Source of the DNA: Bacillota bacterium
Lineage (GTDB): Bacteria; Bacillota; Clostridia; Christensenellales; SZUA-584
Assembly (NCBI GenBank): GCA_023436525.1
Contig: JAEZIW010000150.1
Coordinates: 1 to 16,750, forward strand
DNA length: 16,750 bases
Direction of reading: 5' to 3'
The position numbers and the translations under genes were made by a program. Positions within the stretch are counted from its first letter, which is position 1, and every line of letters starts with the position of its first letter. The notes under the pieces were generated by a model. It was not told the DNA's origin. It did not search any database and was given only the letters and a program-made list of their open reading frames with translations. Shown here piece by piece: positions 6,703-14,169 of the stretch.

Positions 6703-7767
6703 ATGAGCAGAACAGTCGTACTGACGGGCGGCGGCACAGCCGGCCATGTAACGCCGAATCTGGCGATTATTCCAAAACTGAAAGAGATGGGTTTTCATAT
6801 TGAATACATAGGCACAAAAAAAGGCATGGAGCACGAGATTATCGGCAAAACGGAGCTGCCGTATCACGTCATCAGCGCGGGCAAGCTGCGGCGCTATTTC
6901 AGCCTCAAGAACTTTACCGACCCCGCAAAGATATTTGCGGGATACATGCAGGCCAAACGTATACTCAAAAAACTGCAGCCGTCTGTAGTGTTTTCCAAGG
7001 GCGGCTTTGTCAGCGTGCCCGTCGTGTTTGCGGCGAACAAGCTCGGCATACCCGTGGTACTGCACGAATCAGATTATACGCCGGGGCTCGCGAACCGGCT
7101 TTGCATACCGCGCGCGAATAAAATCTGCGTGGCGTTTTCGTCGGCACTCAAGAGCATACCACAGGGCAAGGGTGTATATACCGGCCTGCCGATCAGAGAA
7201 TCGCTGCTGCGCGGCAGCCGAGAAGCGGGCTTGAAGCTTTGCGGCTTTTCCGGCAGAAAACCGGTGCTGTTGGTAATGGGCGGCAGCCTCGGTGCGCAGG
7301 CGGTTAACGAGGTGCTCGACAGCATCATGAAAGATTTAACGAAGACGTTTGATGTGATACATATACGCGGCAAGGAGAACAGGATCAGCGGTTTTCTGCC
7401 CGTTGGGTACGAACAGTTTGGCTACGTCGACAGCGAGCTGCCGGATCTCTATGCGGCGTCGGACATCATGCTATCGCGCGCCGGTGCAACAGCCGTTTTT
7501 GAGATACTCGCGCTTGCGCTGCCTGCGCTGCTGGTTCCTTTAAGCAAAGCGTCGAGCCGGGGCGATCAGGAACTGAACGCGCGATACTTTAAGGAACAGG
7601 GCTTTTCGCACGTGCTGCCGCAGGAGGATATGAACGCAGAAACGCTCATGAACGCGATCACAGACCTTTACAAGAACGCCGATAAGCTAAAGAAACGAAT
7701 GAAACAGGAACACGCCGCCGATGCGGCGGACACCGTTGCGAGGATAATTGCCGATGCCGCAAAATGA
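6703..7767 (+). CDS. murG: UDP-N-acetylglucosamine:undecaprenyl-PP-MurNAc-pentapeptide N-acetylglucosaminyltransferase
   Basis: MurG adds GlcNAc to lipid I to make lipid II, the last cytoplasmic-face step of peptidoglycan precursor synthesis. The protein has 354 aa, normal for the family. The start at 6703 is set by GGAGAGG eight bases upstream; the in-frame ATG at 6673 lies inside the -10 box. Motifs are the N-terminal glycine loop TGGGTAGHVTP (8-18), HESDYTPGLANR (121-132), the C-domain GGSLGAQAVN (193-202), SRAGATAVFE (258-267) in the UDP-GlcNAc site, and RGDQELNARYF (286-296). GT-B fold, peripheral membrane protein. It is not in a division/cell-wall cluster here: it heads an operon with an RNA methyltransferase gene whose start overlaps its 3' end by 14 bases. 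Confidence 0.95.
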   Translation: MSRTVVLTGGGTAGHVTPNLAIIPKLKEMGFHIEYIGTKKGMEHEIIGKTELPYHVISAGKLRRYFSLKNFTDPAKIFAGYMQAKRILKKLQPSVVFSKGGFVSVPVVFAANKLGIPVVLHESDYTPGLANRLCIPRANKICVAFSSALKSIPQGKGVYTGLPIRESLLRGSREAGLKLCGFSGRKPVLLVMGGSLGAQAVNEVLDSIMKDLTKTFDVIHIRGKENRISGFLPVGYEQFGYVDSELPDLYAASDIMLSRAGATAVFEILALALPALLVPLSKASSRGDQELNARYFKEQGFSHVLPQEDMNAETLMNAITDLYKNADKLKKRMKQEHAADAADTVARIIADAAK

Positions 7768-9217
7768 CGCGCTTTTGCCGCTGGTCAAGCGTTACCTGAC
7801 CGAAGCGGGCGATAAAGCCAAACAAACGATGGATGCGATTTTGGCGCTTCCGAATGCGCCGCGCCGTATATTCGGCATGATAAACAGCAACGAACAGCGT
7901 GCGGCCTTAAGAACGCTCACGGATATCGCAAAGAAGAAGATAGGAAAAGACGCGCTGGAAGAGCTGGTGGTTCGCGATGCGGACATGCTGCTCTCACTGG
8001 ACGACGACAAGGCGAGAAAGAGCGCGTGCAAGCTGATCGGTCTTGTCGCGCCCGATTTATGTTCGGACAAGCTTTTTGCCGCACTGAAAAGTGAGCAGAC
8101 ACGTTTCGTACGCCCGTCCATCATATTGGCTCTGGGCAACACGAAAAACCCAATGCACTATCTGAAAAACTATATTGTGGAGCCCGGCGATGATAAGCAC
8201 GTGCAGGCTGAGCGCGATGCGCTGAAGAAGGCCACGGGAAAGGCGGCTGTGCAGCAGCAAGCCCCGCTGCGGCTGCGGCTGCCCGAATGGTGCACAATAA
8301 CCTCACTCAAGCAAGATGCGCTTGCGGCAGAGCTGCAAGCCAAGGGCATACAGCATCGTCCGTCGCGGTTAAAATATGCCTTCGATGTGCCGACGGCAAG
8401 CACCAAGAATCTGCGCTGTTTCGAAGACGCACTGATCGATGTGGGGGAAGAAAGCGATTTCAGCTCTGCGGCCCAAAAGCTTGATGCCATGGGCTGTAAG
8501 GGGTATTTTTATCGCATTGAAGCAGGGGCGGTGAAGCCGGAAAAACGGCGGGAAGCCATCACCAAGGTGAGTGCGGGTCTTGCGGCGTATGGGTATACGG
8601 ATAATCCGTCGGCCTATGCGTTTGAGCTGCGCTTGCTCAGGGGTCATCTGTATTTGAAGCTGGACGACCATCGTTTTGACTACCGTAAGGAATCGATTGC
8701 GGCAAGCATCAATCCGGTGACGGCTGCGGGTATTATGCGGCTCTGTGAGCCGTACATGAAGCCGGATGCCGATGTGCTCGACCCGTTTTGCGGCAGCGGC
8801 ACCATGCTGATTGAACGCGCCTTTTTAAAAAGCGCGGCTTCGCTTGTGGGTGTGGATATTTCGCAGCAGGCTCTCAAGGCTGCCATAGCGAACCGGCGTG
8901 CGAGCGGGCTGCGCATCGCGCTGATACACGGCGACATTTTAGGCTATGGTGCGGCACGGTATGATGAGATAGTTACGAACATGCCTTTTGGCATTCGGGT
9001 ATCGGGTCATACATCCAATTTGAAGCTGTATGCGGGGTTTGCGGACAAGCTATTAACGCTGCTTAAAGATGGGGGGAATGCGTTTTTGCTGACACAGGAA
9101 AAGAAGCTGCTGCGAGACGAAATTTCCAAGCGGCCGGCTTTGAGCATTATAAAAGAAGAGAACTTCGAATCGGGCGGGTTGTGCCCGACGCTGTTTATCG
9201 TGCAGAAGACAAATTGA
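7754..9217 (+). CDS. HEAT-like/THUMP-like domain RNA methyltransferase (UPF0020/Trm14-like)
   Basis: A predicted SAM-dependent RNA methyltransferase of 487 aa. ATG 7754 is preferred over TTG 7748 because GAGGA (7740-7744) is nine bases before it. It overlaps the murG end by 14 bases, suggesting translational coupling. Residues ~20-165 are helical repeats resembling HEAT/ARM units (VRPSIILALGNTKNP). Residues ~170-310 resemble the ferredoxin-like/THUMP part of TrmN/Trm14/RlmL relatives, ending in YRKESIAASINPVTAAGIMRL. The Rossmann domain has DPFCGSGTMLIE (343-354), VGVDIS, and the catalytic-type NMPFGIR (409-415) where many relatives have NPPYG. Trm14/TrmN-type enzymes make N2-methylguanosine in tRNA or rRNA; the target here is unknown. 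Confidence 0.83.
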   Translation: MPQNDALLPLVKRYLTEAGDKAKQTMDAILALPNAPRRIFGMINSNEQRAALRTLTDIAKKKIGKDALEELVVRDADMLLSLDDDKARKSACKLIGLVAPDLCSDKLFAALKSEQTRFVRPSIILALGNTKNPMHYLKNYIVEPGDDKHVQAERDALKKATGKAAVQQQAPLRLRLPEWCTITSLKQDALAAELQAKGIQHRPSRLKYAFDVPTASTKNLRCFEDALIDVGEESDFSSAAQKLDAMGCKGYFYRIEAGAVKPEKRREAITKVSAGLAAYGYTDNPSAYAFELRLLRGHLYLKLDDHRFDYRKESIAASINPVTAAGIMRLCEPYMKPDADVLDPFCGSGTMLIERAFLKSAASLVGVDISQQALKAAIANRRASGLRIALIHGDILGYGAARYDEIVTNMPFGIRVSGHTSNLKLYAGFADKLLTLLKDGGNAFLLTQEKKLLRDEISKRPALSIIKEENFESGGLCPTLFIVQKTN

Positions 9218-9233
9218 CATAAAATTCAGAAAA

Positions 9234-9344
9234 CCCTTCTCCCTGAGGAGAAGGTGGTGCGCAGCACCGGATGAGGTATCATAAGTTCGCACGAACACCT
9301 CATCAGTCGCCTGGCGGCGACAGCTTCCCCTCGAAGGGGAAGCC
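9234..9344. repeat. MITE-like structured intergenic element
   Basis: This 111-bp element is built of five short hairpins arranged symmetrically: CCTTCTCC/GGAGAAGG (9235-9254), GGTGC/GCACC (9256-9268), a central stem ATGAGGT (9271-9277)/ACCTCAT (9297-9303) enclosing GTTCG/CGAAC, then GTCGCC/GGCGAC (9306-9321) and GCTTCCCC/GGGGAAGC (9323-9343). Its halves are imperfect inverted copies of each other (GAAGGTGG...GGATGAGGT against its counterpart). No open frame. A half-copy lies at 3739-3780. Such repeats are common between genes in gut Clostridia. Here it separates the methyltransferase gene from the sugar kinase and could affect read-through. Confidence 0.8.
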
Positions 9345-9368
9345 ATTAATTCGAAAAGGAGTGGACGC

Positions 9369-10319
9369 ATGAGCGATTTTGTCACCTTCGGAGAAATACT
9401 GATCGATTTTACGCCGTCGGGGGAGCAAGGCGGACAGAAACTGTTTATGCAAAACGCGGGCGGCGCGGTGGCCAATGTGGCTGTGGCGGTGAAAAGCTTC
9501 GGGTGCAGCGCGGCGTACCTTGGCATGGCGGGCAGCGACGCGTTCGGGCATTATCTCAAAGCCGTGATGGATAACAAGGGCGTGGATACAGCGGGGCTGG
9601 TGCTGTCGGAAACGTATCCGACCACACTGGCGTTTGTGCATCTGTTTGAAAACGGAGAGCGGGATTTTTCGTTTTACCGCAAAAACTGCGCCGATATTAT
9701 GTTCTCGGCTGATATGGTCGATAAAAATGTGATACACCGTGCGCGCATCTTTCATTTCGGCTCACTCTCATTGACCAGTGAGCCGGCACGAAGCGCCACC
9801 TGGGAAATGCTGCGAATCGCCAAAGAGTCAGGCGTCACGGTTTCGTATGACCCGAACTACCGCGCACCGCTTTGGGACAGCGAAGCTGAGGCCAGAGAGC
9901 TGATGCTCAAAGGGCTGGAATACGCGGATATCGTCAAGATATCCGACAATGAAGTGGATTTGATGTTTGGCAAGATGCCGTACGAAGAGGCGGCGCGGAT
10001 GCTTGTTGAGCGCGGCGCGCAGCTTGCGTTTGTGACGATGGGCAGTGAGGGCGCGGTATTCGCGTGCGCCAAGGGAACGGGCAAAGCAGCGGCGTTTGCC
10101 GCCAAGGCGGTGGATGCGACGGGCGCGGGAGACTGCTTTACGGGCGGGGTGCTCTCGCAGTTTTTACAGAGCGGGAAAGCACCGGAGGAGCTTAGCTTGG
10201 AGGATGTGCGCCGGTTTGCCGAGTTTGGCTGCGCGGCGGCCTCCGTGTGCGTTGAGGGTAAGGGCGGTATACCGTCGATTCCCTCGGCAGAGCAGGTTGA
10301 ACAAAGGCTCGTCCGTTAG
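9369..10319 (+). CDS. PfkB-family sugar kinase, probable fructokinase
   Basis: This is a cytoplasmic ribokinase-fold kinase of 316 aa that transfers phosphate from ATP to a sugar. AAGGAG (9356-9361), seven bases before ATG 9369, fixes the start. It shows the family's N-terminal signature region (GEILIDF, then AGGAVANVAVAVKSFG at 30-45 and GMAGSDAFG) and the C-terminal signature DATGAGDCFTGG (249-260), with Asp255 as catalytic base in the GAGD anion hole. Overall similarity looks closest to bacterial fructokinases, but 2-keto-3-deoxygluconate kinases share these motifs, so the substrate is inferred. No promoter is evident between the MITE-like element and the start, so it may be read from upstream. 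Confidence 0.85.
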   Translation: MSDFVTFGEILIDFTPSGEQGGQKLFMQNAGGAVANVAVAVKSFGCSAAYLGMAGSDAFGHYLKAVMDNKGVDTAGLVLSETYPTTLAFVHLFENGERDFSFYRKNCADIMFSADMVDKNVIHRARIFHFGSLSLTSEPARSATWEMLRIAKESGVTVSYDPNYRAPLWDSEAEARELMLKGLEYADIVKISDNEVDLMFGKMPYEEAARMLVERGAQLAFVTMGSEGAVFACAKGTGKAAAFAAKAVDATGAGDCFTGGVLSQFLQSGKAPEELSLEDVRRFAEFGCAAASVCVEGKGGIPSIPSAEQVEQRLVR

Positions 10320-10336
10320 CAACGGAAGCCTTTTTT
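10304..10336 (+). terminator. intrinsic terminator overlapping the kinase stop codon
   Basis: AAGGCT (10304-10309) pairs with AGCCTT (10327-10332) outside an inner CCGTT/AACGG stem whose loop, AGC, includes part of the TAG stop (10317-10319). Six T's follow (10331-10336). It ends the kinase transcript before the guaBA promoter. Confidence 0.8.
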
Positions 10337-10341
10337 ATATA

Positions 10342-10419
10342 AGCCCACACAGTAGGTTATACTTTTCGCCCCTTGGGGCGATGAGCCGCAATTCTTACGG
10401 CTGAAAGTCAATTTGGGCT
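10342..10419 (+). other. possible three-way-junction RNA or DNA structure, unidentified
   Basis: AGCCCA (10342-10347) can pair with TGGGCT (10414-10419) around two hairpins, CGCCC/GGGCG (10367-10380) and AGCCG/CGGCT (10384-10402). This is a closed three-way junction of about 78 bases. It resembles a riboswitch outline but matches no consensus I know. A strong promoter lies just downstream, so it may not be in the guaBA transcript at all. Confidence 0.3.
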
Positions 10420-10436
10420 GATGCACAGCCGCGGCG

Positions 10437-10465
10437 TTGACAAGACGCGGCGCAGCATTTAATAT
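10437..10465 (+). promoter_or_regulatory. guaBA promoter
   Basis: A perfect TTGACA (10437-10442), a 17-base spacer and TAATAT (10460-10465) predict a start near 10472 and a leader of about 34 bases with AAAGGCGG (10490-10497). The -35 sits at the centre of the inverted repeat GCCGCG (10428-10433)/CGCGGC (10446-10451), a candidate operator. Confidence 0.8.
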
Positions 10466-10505
10466 TTATTAAAGTCTATTATTTTGCTGAAAGGCGGTTT
10501 ACTAT

Positions 10506-11963
10506 ATGCGGGTTTCACAAATTCAGGAGGGGTTGACGTTTGATGACGTGCTGCTCATACCGCAGAAAAGCATGCTCGTTCCGTCAGAGATTACGGTAAA
10601 AACGCGGCTGACCAAAACGGTCAGCCTGAATATCCCGATTATGAGCGCGGCGATGGACACGGTCACAGAGGCGCGTCTCGCGATCGCGCTGGCCAGAGAA
10701 GGCGGCGTGGGCATCATCCACAAAAACATGACCATTGAGGAGCAAGCCTCGGATGTGGACAAGGTGAAACGAAGCGAACATGGCGTGATTACCGATCCGT
10801 TCTCACTGTCTCCCGACCATCTCATTTCCGACGCGAACGCGCTGATGGAGCGGTACCGTATCTCGGGTGTTCCGATCACCAAGGACGGCAAACTCGTCGG
10901 TATTTTAACCAACAGAGATCTGCGTTTTGAAACCGATTATTCAAGAAAAATTCATGAAGTCATGACATCGAAAAATCTCGTGACGGCATCTATCGGCACC
11001 ACACTTGCCGAAGCACAGGAACTGCTCGGACGGCATAAAATCGAAAAACTGCCGCTCGTTGATAAAGACGGTATGCTCAAAGGCCTCATCACCATCAAAG
11101 ACATTGAAAAGGCCATACAATACCCCAGCAGCGCAAAGGACTCCAACGGGCGGCTGCTTGCGGGTGCGGCGCTCGGCGCAACGGGCGATTTGCTGGAGCG
11201 TGCGGCGGAGCTGGTTAAGGCCAAGGTGGATATCGTGACGGTGGACTCGGCCCACGGCCACTCCAAAAACGTGCTGGACGCGGTGGAAAAGCTGAAAAGC
11301 CATTTCCCCGGTTTGCAGGTGATAGCGGGCAATGTGGCGACGGCGCAGGGCACCGAAGACCTGATCAAGGCGGGTGCCGACTGTGTGAAGGTGGGTATGG
11401 GCCCCGGCTCCATCTGCACCACGCGTGTGATTGCAGGCATCGGTGTGCCGCAGTTTACGGCGGTGCTGGCATGTGCGGAAGCGGCCGGGAAATATGACAT
11501 CCCCGTCATCGCCGACGGCGGCATCAAATTCTCGGGTGACATCACCAAAGCGCTTGCGGCGGGTGCGCATGCCGTGATGATCGGCAGCCTGTTTGCGGGT
11601 ACGGAAGAGAGCCCCGGAGACACGGAAATCTATCAGGGCCGCAGCTTCAAGGTATACCGCGGCATGGGGTCTCTCGCGGCGATGCAGAAGGGCAGCAAAG
11701 ACAGGTATTTTCAAGAGAAGTCCGACAAACTGGTGCCCGAGGGTGTGGAAGGACGTGTGCCGTTTAAGGGGCCGCTCAGCGACACAGTGTTCCAGATGGT
11801 CGGCGGGCTGAAATCGGGCATGGGCTATTGCGGCGCGGGCACGCTCGAAGAGCTGCGTGACAAGGCCCAGTTTGTCAAGATCACAGGCGCGGGGCTCACA
11901 GAGAATCACCCGCACGACATATACATCACAAAAGAAGCGCCAAATTATACAGGAAGGTCTTAA
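10506..11963 (+). CDS. guaB: inosine-5'-monophosphate dehydrogenase
   Basis: GuaB oxidises IMP to XMP with NAD+, the committed step of guanine nucleotide synthesis. The protein has 485 aa, the normal length. The N-terminus (GLTFDDVLLIPQKS) and PIMSAAMDTVTE belong to the TIM barrel. A tandem CBS (Bateman) insert spans roughly residues 90-205, with VPITKDGKLVGILTNRDLR and LPLVDKDGMLKGLITIKDIE. The catalytic loop GPGSICTTRVIAG places the nucleophile at Cys304. It is followed by IADGGIKFSGD, the IMP phosphate site MIGSLFAGTEESPG and the flap YRGMGSLAAM. CBS pairs usually bind purine nucleotides and tune activity. guaA starts six bases after its stop. Confidence 0.97.
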   Translation: MRVSQIQEGLTFDDVLLIPQKSMLVPSEITVKTRLTKTVSLNIPIMSAAMDTVTEARLAIALAREGGVGIIHKNMTIEEQASDVDKVKRSEHGVITDPFSLSPDHLISDANALMERYRISGVPITKDGKLVGILTNRDLRFETDYSRKIHEVMTSKNLVTASIGTTLAEAQELLGRHKIEKLPLVDKDGMLKGLITIKDIEKAIQYPSSAKDSNGRLLAGAALGATGDLLERAAELVKAKVDIVTVDSAHGHSKNVLDAVEKLKSHFPGLQVIAGNVATAQGTEDLIKAGADCVKVGMGPGSICTTRVIAGIGVPQFTAVLACAEAAGKYDIPVIADGGIKFSGDITKALAAGAHAVMIGSLFAGTEESPGDTEIYQGRSFKVYRGMGSLAAMQKGSKDRYFQEKSDKLVPEGVEGRVPFKGPLSDTVFQMVGGLKSGMGYCGAGTLEELRDKAQFVKITGAGLTENHPHDIYITKEAPNYTGRS

Positions 11964-11969
11964 AGACGC

Positions 11970-13502
11970 GTGAGAGAAACAATCATAGTTTTGGATTTTG
12001 GTGGACAGTACAATCAGCTGATAGCACGACGTGTGCGCGATTTGCGTGTGTACGCAGAGATATTGCCGTATGACGCGCCGCTCGAAAGAATACTCGACTA
12101 TCAGCCGATCGGTATAATATTCACGGGCGGCCCCAGCAGTGTGACGGACGAGGGCGCTCCGATGTGCGACAAACGCCTTTTCAGTGCAAACATACCCATT
12201 TTGGGTATCTGCTACGGCGCTCAGTTGATGGGCGTGATGCTGGGCGGCAGCGTGAAACGCGCCGAGAACCGCGAATACGGCAAAACGGATATCCGTTATA
12301 ACACGCAAAGCCCGCTGTTTAAAGGGCTTGACGAAGATTCCGTATGCTGGATGAGCCACACCTATTATGTGGACAATGCGCCGGAAGGGTTTGATATCGT
12401 GGCAACCACGGGCAGCTGTGCCGTTGCGGCATACAGCCATGCGCAGCGCGGGCTGTACGGTGTGCAGTTTCACCCCGAGGTGGTGCACACACGGTTCGGC
12501 AACGAGATACTTCGCAACTTCTTGTATGAAGTGTGTCATGCCAGCGGCGGCTGGACGATGGAGAATTATGTGGACACAGCCGTGGCAGACATTCAGCGGC
12601 GCGTGGGAGACGGGCGCGTGCTGCTCGGGCTCTCGGGCGGTGTGGATTCGTCGGTGGCGGCGGTGCTGCTCGATAAAGCGGTCGGCAAACGGCTGACCTG
12701 CATATTCGTGGATCACGGCCTTTTAAGAAAAGACGAAGCCAGGCAGGTGGAAGAGGTATTCAAGGGCGCATACGACATGAACCTCGTGTGCGTGGATGCG
12801 TCGGAACGCTTTTTATCAAAGCTCGCGGGTGTAACAGAGCCGGAGAAAAAGCGTAAAATCATCGGCGAAGAGTTTATCCGTGTGTTTGAGGAAGAGGCTG
12901 CCAAAATCGGCAAGGTGGATTTCCTTGCGCAGGGCACAATATATCCCGATGTGATTGAATCGGGCAAGGGGCATGCGGCGGTTATTAAGAGCCATCATAA
13001 CGTGGGCGGGCTGCCCGACGCGGTGGATTTTGAAGAAATTGTAGAACCCTTGCGTGAGCTGTTTAAAGACGAAGTACGCGCGCTCGGCGAGGCGCTGGGG
13101 ATGCCACATCATATCGTTTGGCGGCAGCCGTTCCCGGGGCCGGGGCTTGCGATACGCATCATCGGCGATGTGACCGAAGAAAAGGTGCACACATTGCAGC
13201 TGGCCGACGCGATATTCCGCGAGGAGATTGCCATCGCGGGGCTGGACTTAGAAATCTGGCAGTACTTCGCGGTATTAACCGATATGCGCAGCGTGGGTGT
13301 GATGGGCGACGAGAGAACGTATGACCATACGATTGCGCTTCGGGCGGTGACAAGCGTGGACGGCATGACAGCGGACTGGGCGCGGATACCTTATGACGTG
13401 ATGGAGAAGATCAGCAACCGCATCATCAATGAGGTTAAGGGCGTAAACAGGATTTGCTATGATATCACGAGCAAGCCGCCCGCGACGATTGAGTGGGAAT
13501 AA
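11970..13502 (+). CDS. guaA: GMP synthase (glutamine-hydrolysing)
   Basis: GuaA aminates XMP to GMP using ATP and ammonia from glutamine. The protein has 510 aa and starts with GTG; AGGAAGG (11951-11957) is a slightly distant ribosome binding site, and coupling to guaB translation is likely. The class I amidotransferase triad is visible: Cys81 in GICYGAQ, and His168 and Glu170 in QFHPEV. The ATP-pyrophosphatase P-loop is SGGVDSS (222-228). The C-terminal dimerisation/XMP part holds RQPFPGPGLAIRIIG and the ending ITSKPPATIEWE. The gene is complete. Its 3' end is a recognised integration hotspot for genomic islands, relevant because DNA composition changes just downstream. Confidence 0.97.
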   Translation: MRETIIVLDFGGQYNQLIARRVRDLRVYAEILPYDAPLERILDYQPIGIIFTGGPSSVTDEGAPMCDKRLFSANIPILGICYGAQLMGVMLGGSVKRAENREYGKTDIRYNTQSPLFKGLDEDSVCWMSHTYYVDNAPEGFDIVATTGSCAVAAYSHAQRGLYGVQFHPEVVHTRFGNEILRNFLYEVCHASGGWTMENYVDTAVADIQRRVGDGRVLLGLSGGVDSSVAAVLLDKAVGKRLTCIFVDHGLLRKDEARQVEEVFKGAYDMNLVCVDASERFLSKLAGVTEPEKKRKIIGEEFIRVFEEEAAKIGKVDFLAQGTIYPDVIESGKGHAAVIKSHHNVGGLPDAVDFEEIVEPLRELFKDEVRALGEALGMPHHIVWRQPFPGPGLAIRIIGDVTEEKVHTLQLADAIFREEIAIAGLDLEIWQYFAVLTDMRSVGVMGDERTYDHTIALRAVTSVDGMTADWARIPYDVMEKISNRIINEVKGVNRICYDITSKPPATIEWE

Positions 13503-13510
13503 GAACCGGA

Positions 13511-13544
13511 AACCAGAAAAGCCTCATGAATGACTGGGTTTTTT
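13511..13544 (+). terminator. probable guaBA terminator
   Basis: AACCAG (13511-13516) pairs with CTGGGTT (13534-13540), with one bulged G, and six T's end at 13544. The loop is long (17 bases), so the hairpin is weaker than the others in the window, but its position nine bases after the guaA stop fits. Confidence 0.55.
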
Positions 13545-13628
13545 AGAGTTTCAGGCTCCTGTGATACTGTTTAGATACTATAACGTCAAAATGTTTATCG
13601 GAGAGTAATTCCATAACAGACATGATAA

Positions 13629-13663
13629 TGTCCGGCGAAACAACAAGTTTGTTTTGCCGGACA
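13629..13663. repeat. 15-bp perfect-stem hairpin
   Basis: TGTCCGGCGAAACAA (13629-13643) pairs along its full length, with one G-T pair, with TTGTTTTGCCGGACA (13649-13663). The loop is CAAGT. A loose T-rich run (TATTTATTTTTG) starts a few bases later, so it may act as a second terminator. It could instead be a mobile-element end or a binding site. Confidence 0.7.
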
Positions 13664-13964
13664 CTATTTATTTTTGTTCTTTTTGTTCGTTTGGCATCAA
13701 GCTCAGCTTCATTTCAGACATTTTCTTAAAAGACCGTGAAGAACGCGACGCAAGGCGCAATATGCGCCGTATTGTCAGAAAGCGAGATGAGCGCGAACGG
13801 TGATCTATATCTATTTCAGAATACGCACAATTCTACATATTGGTTTATATTGTTATGAACGTGCCAAATGCTGTAACAGAGAATGCCGAGCTGTCGCTGA
13901 TAAACAATAAAGTGTGATACATCTATGTCCAGAAATCAATTTTCCGTGGACTTTTACCTTGTCG

Positions 13965-13993
13965 TTGACAGAAATAATGGTATATAGTACTAT
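13965..13993 (+). promoter_or_regulatory. predicted promoter of the phosphoesterase/VirD4-like operon
   Basis: A perfect TTGACA (13965-13970), a 17-base spacer and TACTAT (13988-13993) put the start near 14000. The -10 lies inside the 12-bp perfect palindrome TATAGTACTATA (13983-13994), a possible repressor site. The resulting leader would be unusually long, about 170 bases, with no gene in it. Confidence 0.55.
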
Positions 13994-14169
13994 AAAATAA
14001 ATATATATAAAAATTATGTAAGCATAACTTTAATTTGATATTTGCAAAGCTTAAGTTTATGGTTACAGTACTCAGGAAACCCCACTGAAGTAAATACTCA
14101 TTTACAGATAAAACTACCAAGATATTGCTAAAATAATAAAATTAAGTTGTTTTTTATTGTGAGGGGGGG

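Larger units (their letters stand above)
13545..14169. other. transition gap between guaA and the AT-rich operon
   Basis: No gene can be supported here. The gap holds the strong hairpin at 13629-13663, a GC-rich patch (13730-13805) with the inverted repeat GGCGCA-ATA-TGCGCC (13754-13768), a weak hairpin (13927-13951) followed by TTTT, and then the promoter and leader of the downstream operon. From about 13810 the DNA is AT-rich like the island genes. No tRNA, integrase or second copy of the guaA tail is present. Confidence 0.6.

Noticed and set aside
10375..10430. Resemblance to a fluoride (crcB) riboswitch: GGGCGATGAG followed later by GGGCTGATG.
   Set aside because: The pairing partners for the closing helix and the pseudoknot are absent, spacing is wrong and the downstream gene is guaB.
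10941..12716. A 591-codon minus-strand open frame across guaB and guaA.
   Set aside because: It is the antisense shadow of two unambiguous genes; its His/Arg/Ala-rich translation is typical of reverse reading of GC-rich codons.
13654..13803. An open frame ending in an Arg-rich tail (FLKDREERDARRNMRRIVRK), with the opposite strand also open over the same stretch.
   Set aside because: No ATG or GTG start and no ribosome binding site. Much of it is the 13629-13663 hairpin and a GC-rich inverted repeat. It could be a gene remnant, but there is not enough to call it.
13545..14169. Search for a tRNA, CRISPR repeats or an integrase next to guaA.
   Set aside because: No cloverleaf, no regularly spaced repeats and no recombinase-like frame are present in the gap.
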